Shown: one piece after another, positions 14,611-15,567 of the stretch
Layout of the letters: each line of letters opens with the position of its first letter
How positions within the stretch are numbered: position 1 is the stretch's first letter
Assembly: GCA_031276935.1 (NCBI GenBank)
Contig: JAISMD010000013.1
Coordinates: 1-15,567, forward strand
Origin: Puniceicoccales bacterium
GTDB lineage: Bacteria > Verrucomicrobiota > Verrucomicrobiia > Opitutales > LL51
Direction: 5' to 3'
DNA: 15,567 nucleotides
Position numbers and translations under genes: made by a program
Notes under the pieces: generated by a model
Told to the model about the DNA's origin: nothing
Seen by the model: only the letters and a program-made list of their open reading frames with translations
Databases searched by the model: none

Positions 14611-15483
14611 ATGGATGGAGGAAAAAGGAGATGCGATCGTACGTGGGGCATATTTTTCGTACTTTTCAGTTTACTGTTATCGGGTTGTGGCATGACGACT
14701 CTCTTTAATAATCTGGAGGAATCCGAGGTTAATGAGATGATTGCAATCCTGAAGCAGTACGGCATTACGCCGAAGAAGATTATCGGGAAGGAAAGTTGTG
14801 CCCTAGCGGTTTCGAGTGGAAGTTTTTCGACGGCGGTTGACGTACTAGGTGCGCAGGGATATCCCTTACCCAAGTATCAAACTTTGGGGGATGTATTTAA
14901 GAAATCGGGTTTAGTTTCCTCGCCATTGGAGGAGCGGGTTCGTTTCATGAACGCGCTTGCGGAGGGGGTTGCGTTGACGTTGAGTAAAATCCCGGGGGTG
15001 TTGAAGGCACGGGTACACGTCGTTTTACCGGATAACGATCCCTATGCGGAGAAGACGGTACCGTCATCGGCCTCTGTTTTCCTTGCCTATCGGCAGGATT
15101 CGTTGGTGGAGGATTACGTGCGGGACATCAAGTATCTGGTGACGAATAGTATCGAGGGACTGTCCTACGACAAGGTCACTGTTTCCCTATTCCCCGTGAC
15201 CCTACCTCCCTTACCGAAGGCGTTGGGGAAAAGTAGTGACACCATGTTTTCCATTGCAGGAATTGAAATGACGGATGGTTCAAAGGTCCAATTTTTCCTG
15301 CTCATTGGCATATTAATGGCGATTATTGTCGTTCTAATCATTGTGACGGCCTGGGTCTTCATTACGGCGAATCGGAAGAAAAAAGAAAAAGAAGTAAAGG
15401 TGGAGAATTTAGCGGAAGCGGCGGAAGAAGTTCCATCTGCGCCTGCGGACGAAGGGGAAAAGAAGGAGGAATCCCTTGATTAA
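14611..15483 (+). CDS. sctJ: Type III secretion inner-membrane ring lipoprotein SctJ (YscJ/PrgK/CdsJ family)
   Basis: A 290-residue lipoprotein of the YscJ/FliF family. A hydrophobic signal leads to lipobox LSGC with Cys26. The first ring-building domain starts LFNNLEESEVNEMIAILKQYGI, close to the L-x-x-L-x-E-x-E-A-N-E-M motif of SctJ. A linker with SSPLEERVRFMNALAEGVALTL (about 103-124) and the second domain VLKARVHVVLP (130-140) follow, and then a Val-Ser-Leu-Phe-Pro-Val strand (191-196). A single membrane helix lies at about 227-252, with a basic then acidic cytoplasmic tail. SctJ forms the inner-membrane ring of the injectisome with SctD. The lipid anchor and lack of FliF's long C-terminal region separate it from flagellar FliF. 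The ATG has a weak AGGAA about 6 nt upstream. The next gene starts 2 bp after the stop. It lies about 12.5 kb from the other T3SS genes of the window. Confidence 0.93.
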   Translation: MDGGKRRCDRTWGIFFVLFSLLLSGCGMTTLFNNLEESEVNEMIAILKQYGITPKKIIGKESCALAVSSGSFSTAVDVLGAQGYPLPKYQTLGDVFKKSGLVSSPLEERVRFMNALAEGVALTLSKIPGVLKARVHVVLPDNDPYAEKTVPSSASVFLAYRQDSLVEDYVRDIKYLVTNSIEGLSYDKVTVSLFPVTLPPLPKALGKSSDTMFSIAGIEMTDGSKVQFFLLIGILMAIIVVLIIVTAWVFITANRKKKEKEVKVENLAEAAEEVPSAPADEGEKKEESLD

Positions 15484-15485
15484 TC

Positions 15486-15567
15486 ATGGAAACGGTGCCC
15501 TATATTACGAATTTATTGGCCAAGGACGTGGGATTATTTTCGGCACTTTACGAATTTAATAACGGGA
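15486..15567 (+). CDS. Start of the gene after sctJ, probably a T3SS component (truncated by window end)
   Basis: Reading from the ATG at 15486 gives 27 open codons (METVPYITNLLAKDVGLFSA at the start) up to the window edge. The gene begins 2 bp after the sctJ stop, with AAGGAGGA at 15463-15470 inside the end of sctJ, 15 nt from the ATG; that spacing is long. In T3SS loci the gene after sctJ often encodes SctK or SctL or a small lineage-specific component. The visible part is too short to decide. Confidence 0.5.
   Translation, partial: METVPYITNLLAKDVGLFSALYEFNNG

Overview
The window reads as chromosomal DNA of a Gram-negative bacterium that carries a type III secretion system (T3SS). Gram-negative character is inferred from two lipoproteins with lipoboxes, an OmpH/Skp-like periplasmic chaperone and an SctJ inner-ring lipoprotein. 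The mix of features points to the PVC group (Verrucomicrobiota or Chlamydiota): T3SS genes scattered among housekeeping genes, and a murD - LysM lipoprotein - ftsW order like the chlamydial murD-nlpD-ftsW cluster. My best guess is a host-associated verrucomicrobial lineage, but this placement is inference. No rRNA, tRNA, insertion sequence, phage gene or CRISPR array is visible, and no intergenic gap exceeds about 155 bp.

Layout. Bases 1-2053 (minus strand) hold a CesT-type T3SS chaperone, a candidate secreted substrate with two aspartate-rich calcium-binding repeats starting 2 bp later, and the N-terminal half of a Ste24-like M48 membrane protease that runs off the left edge. A 103-bp divergent promoter region separates them from a secreted M23 peptidase (2157-3146, plus). 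The M23 gene overlaps tail to tail with an MFS transporter (3133-4476, minus). ispE (minus) and murD (plus) then diverge across only 20 bp. murD is followed by a three-LysM lipoprotein gene and by ftsW, which is broken by a one-base frameshift at a run of nine T. Convergent to ftsW is a minus-strand set rpoZ > smpB > recD2. From 12116 a plus-strand set runs clpP > ompH/skp > pgsA > pgpA, and after a 150-bp gap come sctJ and the first 27 codons of the next gene, probably another T3SS component.

How the genes fit together. murD, ftsW, the LysM protein and the M23 peptidase deal with peptidoglycan synthesis, septation and remodelling. ispE makes isoprenoid precursors, including for the undecaprenyl carrier. 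pgsA and pgpA are consecutive steps of phosphatidylglycerol synthesis. rpoZ, smpB, recD2 and clpP are transcription, ribosome rescue, DNA repair and proteolysis functions. The T3SS genes at the two ends are about 12.5 kb apart.

The points most worth following are the ftsW frameshift at a slippery T run with all downstream catalytic motifs intact, the chaperone-substrate pair whose substrate carries calcium-repeat motifs, and the symmetric divergent promoter region between the T3SS pair and the M23 peptidase. All assignments come from reading motifs by eye; no database search was run.
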